9,700 nucleotides of DNA, taken from Nitrospira sp. UBA5698. GTDB lineage: Bacteria > Nitrospirota > Nitrospiria > Nitrospirales > Nitrospiraceae. Position 1 is the stretch's first letter. Every line of letters begins with the position of its first letter. The position numbers were made by a program, and so were the translations under genes. The notes under the pieces were generated by a model. The model ran no database searches and had not been told where the DNA came from. It saw only the letters and a list, made by a program, of their open reading frames with translations. This document shows, in pieces, positions 8,061 through 9,700 of the stretch. The stretch spans positions 1-9,700 of the forward strand of contig DIHK01000005.1 of the NCBI GenBank assembly GCA_002420115.1, in the 5' to 3' direction.

Positions 8061-8400
8061 GGGAGGATCGTTCGGTTGATCCGCAACTCCGGCAAGCGGG
8101 GCTCCTGCCACGGGCTTATAGGCATGACTTTCTCGCGATACACAATAGGGATCGGGAAGGCCCGGCATGGCACAGATTCCAAGGGTTTGGGTTCTCGCTA
8201 TGATGTGAACAAGAATTTCTCCTCTTGTCGGAGGATTTTCGGTCCTTCTTGAGTTCATTGAGGGTCTAACATCGCGAAATTGCTCCGGCGACCTCCACCC
8301 AGACGTTCTGTCAAGAATCGATAACAACCGACCGATAAAGCCAAGACTTTGCAGGAGTGGGCAAGAACTTGGCATGTCGCATTCACCTGGTGGAGTGACT
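8061..8400. other. Divergent intergenic region between the kinase operon and cheR
   Basis: The region should hold the promoters of both the leftward kinase operon and rightward cheR. If the longest leftward frame were used it would be coding, but the translation looks like chance reading. Visible items: a weak inverted repeat TCCTC/GAGGA (8220-8235); a minus-strand AGAGGAG near 8224 that has no in-frame start at a normal distance; two CGATAA direct repeats (8319-8324 and 8333-8338), the second part of a FliA-like element; and AGGAG at 8353-8357, which is too far from any cheR start to serve it. I could not identify a convincing sigma-70 promoter for the kinase operon. Confidence 0.45.
8311..8338 (+). 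promoter_or_regulatory. Possible sigma-28 (FliA)-type promoter for cheR
   Basis: ACCGATAA at 8331-8338 matches 7 of 8 positions of the flagellar sigma-28 -10 element GCCGATAA. Twelve bases upstream, TCAAGAAT (8311-8318) matches 5 of 8 positions of TAAAGTTT; the usual spacing is 11. It lies 62 bases before the preferred cheR start. The fit to chemotaxis-gene control is attractive, but the -35 match is poor and one 8-mer can occur by chance. Confidence 0.25.
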
Positions 8401-9219
8401 ATGGATTATGGGATTACCTCCGACGAATTCAATCGCTTCCGCACACTGATCTACGACGAGAGCGGCATCTCACTTGGCGATCAAAAGCAAACGCTGCTGG
8501 CGTCTCGGCTGTCGAAGCGCTTACGAGATCTCGGGCTGACGACCTTCACGGAATATTACGAGCAGGTCACGGGTGATACGACCAAGGAAGAGTTCACCCG
8601 GATGTTGGATCTGATTTCAACCAACAAGACCGACTTTTTCAGAGAACCAAAACATTTCGACTATCTGCGTGAGCGGATTCTTCCTGAGTTGGAGAAGGAG
8701 AAGCGCATTCGTATTTGGTCCTCCGCCTGTTCGACCGGTGAAGAACCGTATACGATCGCCATGACGCTCTACGAAGGGGTTTCCGATCCTCAGCGGTGGG
8801 ACTTTAAAATTCTGGCGTCTGATCTGTCGACTCGCGTGTTGGCCAAAGCGGCGTCGGGTCTGTATGAGGCGGACCGCGTGCGCGATGTGTCGCCGGAGGT
8901 GGTCCGGCGGAATTTCCTCCGCGGGCGCGGTGAGAGTGAAGGGCTGTTGAAGGTCAAGCCGCATTTGGCCTCGATGATCCAGTTCCGGCGTTTGAATCTC
9001 ATGGATGACCGATTCCCGATCAAGAGCCCGTTGGACCTCATTTTCTGTCGGAATGTCATGATCTATTTCGATCGACCCACACAGGAGCAGCTCGTCAATA
9101 AGTTCTATCGCTATCTGAAGCCGGGTGGGCATCTGTTCATTGGTCATTCCGAGAGCCTGCAGTGGGTCGAGCATCCTTTCAAGGTGATGGGCCCCACCAT
9201 TTATCGGAAGGAGAAGTGA
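8401..9219 (+). CDS. cheR: Chemotaxis protein methyltransferase CheR
   Basis: This 272-residue cytoplasmic enzyme transfers methyl groups from S-adenosylmethionine to glutamates of chemoreceptors, giving sensory adaptation. The helical N-terminal domain ends in the signature 'TNKTDFFRE' (74-82). The SAM-binding domain has 'SACSTGEEPYT' (108-118), 'ASDLST' with Asp141 for ribose binding (139-144), and 'FCRNVMIYFD' (215-224); 'GGHLFIGHSES' (242-252) is the C-terminal signature. The beta-subdomain between them is present ('FLRGRGESEGLLKV', 172-185). The length is normal and no key residue is missing. Start: an ATG at 8374 is in frame but has no ribosome site at a useful distance, whereas ATG 8401 is preceded by GGAG with a 5-base spacing, so I chose 8401. 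It is divergent from the kinase operon and followed by the four-helix-bundle cassette; no terminator follows directly. Confidence 0.96.
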   Translation: MDYGITSDEFNRFRTLIYDESGISLGDQKQTLLASRLSKRLRDLGLTTFTEYYEQVTGDTTKEEFTRMLDLISTNKTDFFREPKHFDYLRERILPELEKEKRIRIWSSACSTGEEPYTIAMTLYEGVSDPQRWDFKILASDLSTRVLAKAASGLYEADRVRDVSPEVVRRNFLRGRGESEGLLKVKPHLASMIQFRRLNLMDDRFPIKSPLDLIFCRNVMIYFDRPTQEQLVNKFYRYLKPGGHLFIGHSESLQWVEHPFKVMGPTIYRKEK

Positions 9220-9228
9220 CGCGTCATG

Positions 9229-9244
9229 CGTGAAGCGTGAAGCG
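9229..9244 (+). repeat. Left arm of 16-bp inverted repeat flanking the four-helix-bundle gene
   Basis: The arm is CGTGAAGCGTGAAGCG, itself two tandem copies of CGTGAAG plus CG. It is a perfect reverse complement of 9625-9640. It lies 9 bases after the cheR stop and 2 bases before the start codon at 9247, where a ribosome-binding site would normally sit. In RNA the pairing could be extended outward by three pairs (two G-U wobbles and one A-U). Confidence 0.85.
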
Positions 9245-9246
9245 GC

Positions 9247-9606
9247 ATGAAGATTACGAACTTCCGAGATCTGGATGTATGGAAACTTGGAAAAGAGATT
9301 GTGTTGAGGATCTACCGCGTAACTGCACTGTTTCCCAAGGATGAAGTGTATGGTTTGGCCGCCCAGATGCGAAGGGCGTCGGTCTCGCTCCCATCGAATA
9401 TCGCTGAAGGATTCAATCGTGTTCACAACAAGGAGTACAGACAGTTCCTTTATGTGGCGTTGGGTTCCTGCGCTGAGCTGGACACTCAGGTGGAGATTGC
9501 ACATGACCTTGGATATCTTGGCCGTGGAGAGTATTGTCATCTAGTGGAAAAAATGGATCATGAGGCAAGAATGCTTCGAAACCTCATTAAGAGACTCTCG
9601 TCATGA
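9247..9606 (+). CDS. Four-helix-bundle protein of the S23 / 23S rRNA intervening-sequence (IVP) family
   Basis: This 119-residue protein has the family hallmarks: the opening 'FRDLDVWKLGKEIV' helix, 'LFPKDEVYGLAAQMRRASVSLPSNIAEGFNR' (residues 29-59, with the near-invariant RRA-x-S-x-P-x-NIAEG), and 'EYRQFLYVALGSCAELDTQVEIA' (63-85). The length is normal and no part is missing. Members were first found as ORFs inside intervening sequences of 23S rRNA genes. Free-standing copies are common and their function is unsettled; related Avd proteins assist diversity-generating retroelements, but no reverse transcriptase is visible here. The gene is bracketed by a perfect inverted repeat, has no clear ribosome-binding site, and is less GC-rich in samples counted by eye (86 of 180 bases, against 109 of 180 in three cheR samples). 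These points suggest an inserted cassette rather than a chemotaxis gene. Its last bases (ATGA) overlap the next open frame. Confidence 0.92.
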   Translation: MKITNFRDLDVWKLGKEIVLRIYRVTALFPKDEVYGLAAQMRRASVSLPSNIAEGFNRVHNKEYRQFLYVALGSCAELDTQVEIAHDLGYLGRGEYCHLVEKMDHEARMLRNLIKRLSS

Positions 9607-9700
9607 ATAACGAATCACGAGATACGCTTCACGCTTCACGTGTAACGAACGATACGAACACGTTTTCACATATTCGACGAATGCGGGACAGCCGGTTTCC
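9603..9700 (+). CDS. Partial open frame at right edge, possibly the next chemotaxis gene
   Basis: An ATG at 9603 overlaps the stop of the four-helix-bundle gene (ATGA). The frame stays open to the window end and includes a second in-frame ATG at 9681. The first ~26 codons read straight through the right repeat arm and adjacent ACGAAC repeats and look like translated repeat DNA, so the native start may be 9681. Only 'MRDSRFP' follows that ATG. No ribosome site is evident at either start. A cheD or cheB gene often follows cheR, and this position would suit one, but too little is visible to identify the product. Confidence 0.3.
   Translation, partial: MNNESRDTLHASRVTNDTNTFSHIRRMRDSRF
9625..9640 (-). 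repeat. Right arm of 16-bp inverted repeat flanking the four-helix-bundle gene
   Basis: CGCTTCACGCTTCACG is the exact reverse complement of 9229-9244, with 380 bases between the arms. It lies 18 bases after the stop of the four-helix-bundle gene. Directly downstream are two ACGAAC direct repeats (9645-9650 and 9654-9659) and a 6-bp stem, ACGTGT/ACACGT (9638-9643 and 9658-9663). The spacer as a whole is therefore repeat-like rather than unique sequence. Confidence 0.85.

Noticed and set aside
8220..8239. TCCTC/GAGGA hairpin followed by TTTT, as a possible plus-strand terminator
   Set aside because: The stem is only 5 bp with a short T-run, and no plus-strand gene ends upstream of it.
8286..8314. 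Perfect TTGACA on the minus strand (8314-8309) as a -35 box for the kinase operon
   Set aside because: The bases 17-18 positions downstream are GC-rich (TCGCCGG) with no resemblance to a -10 box.
8374..8400. ATG at 8374 as cheR start
   Set aside because: AGGAG at 8353-8357 is too far upstream, and the ATG at 8401 has a properly spaced GGAG; the extra nine residues (MSHSPGGVT) are not needed for the CheR fold.
8617..9540. 307-residue open frame on the minus strand
   Set aside because: It lies antisense across cheR and the four-helix-bundle gene, both of which have unmistakable family motifs on the plus strand; its translation has no recognisable domain.
9229..9660. CRISPR-like or diversity-generating retroelement reading of the repeats and the Avd-related protein
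   Set aside because: There are only two short arms in inverted orientation, no regular spacers, and no reverse transcriptase, template repeat or variable repeat in the window.

Overview
This window looks like a chromosomal signal-transduction locus of a free-living, motile Gram-negative bacterium. Moderately GC-rich coding DNA, large MASE1/CHASE/PAS hybrid kinases, an HD-GYP protein, a chemotaxis methyltransferase and a free-standing four-helix-bundle (S23/IVP-type) gene framed by GTGAAGCG repeats are a combination I associate with Nitrospirota (Nitrospira-like) genomes. That taxonomic guess rests on style and memory, not on a marker gene.

Layout. (1) Positions 1-420 (+) hold the C-terminal end of an HD-GYP-type protein whose start lies outside the window. 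(2) Positions 8060 to 478 (-) hold a four-gene operon. In transcription order it encodes a MASE1-CHASE-PAS-PAS hybrid histidine kinase with one receiver, a 4HB/HAMP/PAS-PAS hybrid histidine kinase with two receivers, a single-domain response regulator and a free-standing HPt protein. The three gaps are about 81, 20 and 12 bases. A hairpin with a T-rich tail at 442-413 closes the operon and overlaps the stop of the convergent HD-GYP gene. (3) Positions 8061-8400 are the divergent intergenic region. (4) Positions 8401-9219 (+) encode CheR. (5) Positions 9247-9606 (+) encode a four-helix-bundle protein enclosed by a perfect 16-bp inverted repeat (9229-9244 and 9625-9640). (6) An open frame from 9603 runs off the right edge and may be the next chemotaxis gene.

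How the genes may work together (inference): neither hybrid kinase carries its own HPt domain, and the operon supplies exactly one HPt and one lone receiver. This fits a kinase > internal receiver > HPt > response regulator phosphorelay fed by two membrane sensors. No DNA-binding or enzymatic output domain is encoded in the operon, so the lone receiver must act by protein contact or the relay must feed a partner elsewhere. CheR next door suggests a link to chemotaxis, and the convergent HD-GYP gene a possible link to c-di-GMP. Neither link is shown by the sequence.

The two points most worth following up are the FixL-like PAS domain of the second kinase, which keeps the haem-ligand histidine and the regulatory arginine at the same spacing as in FixL, and the inverted-repeat-bounded four-helix-bundle cassette inserted after cheR.
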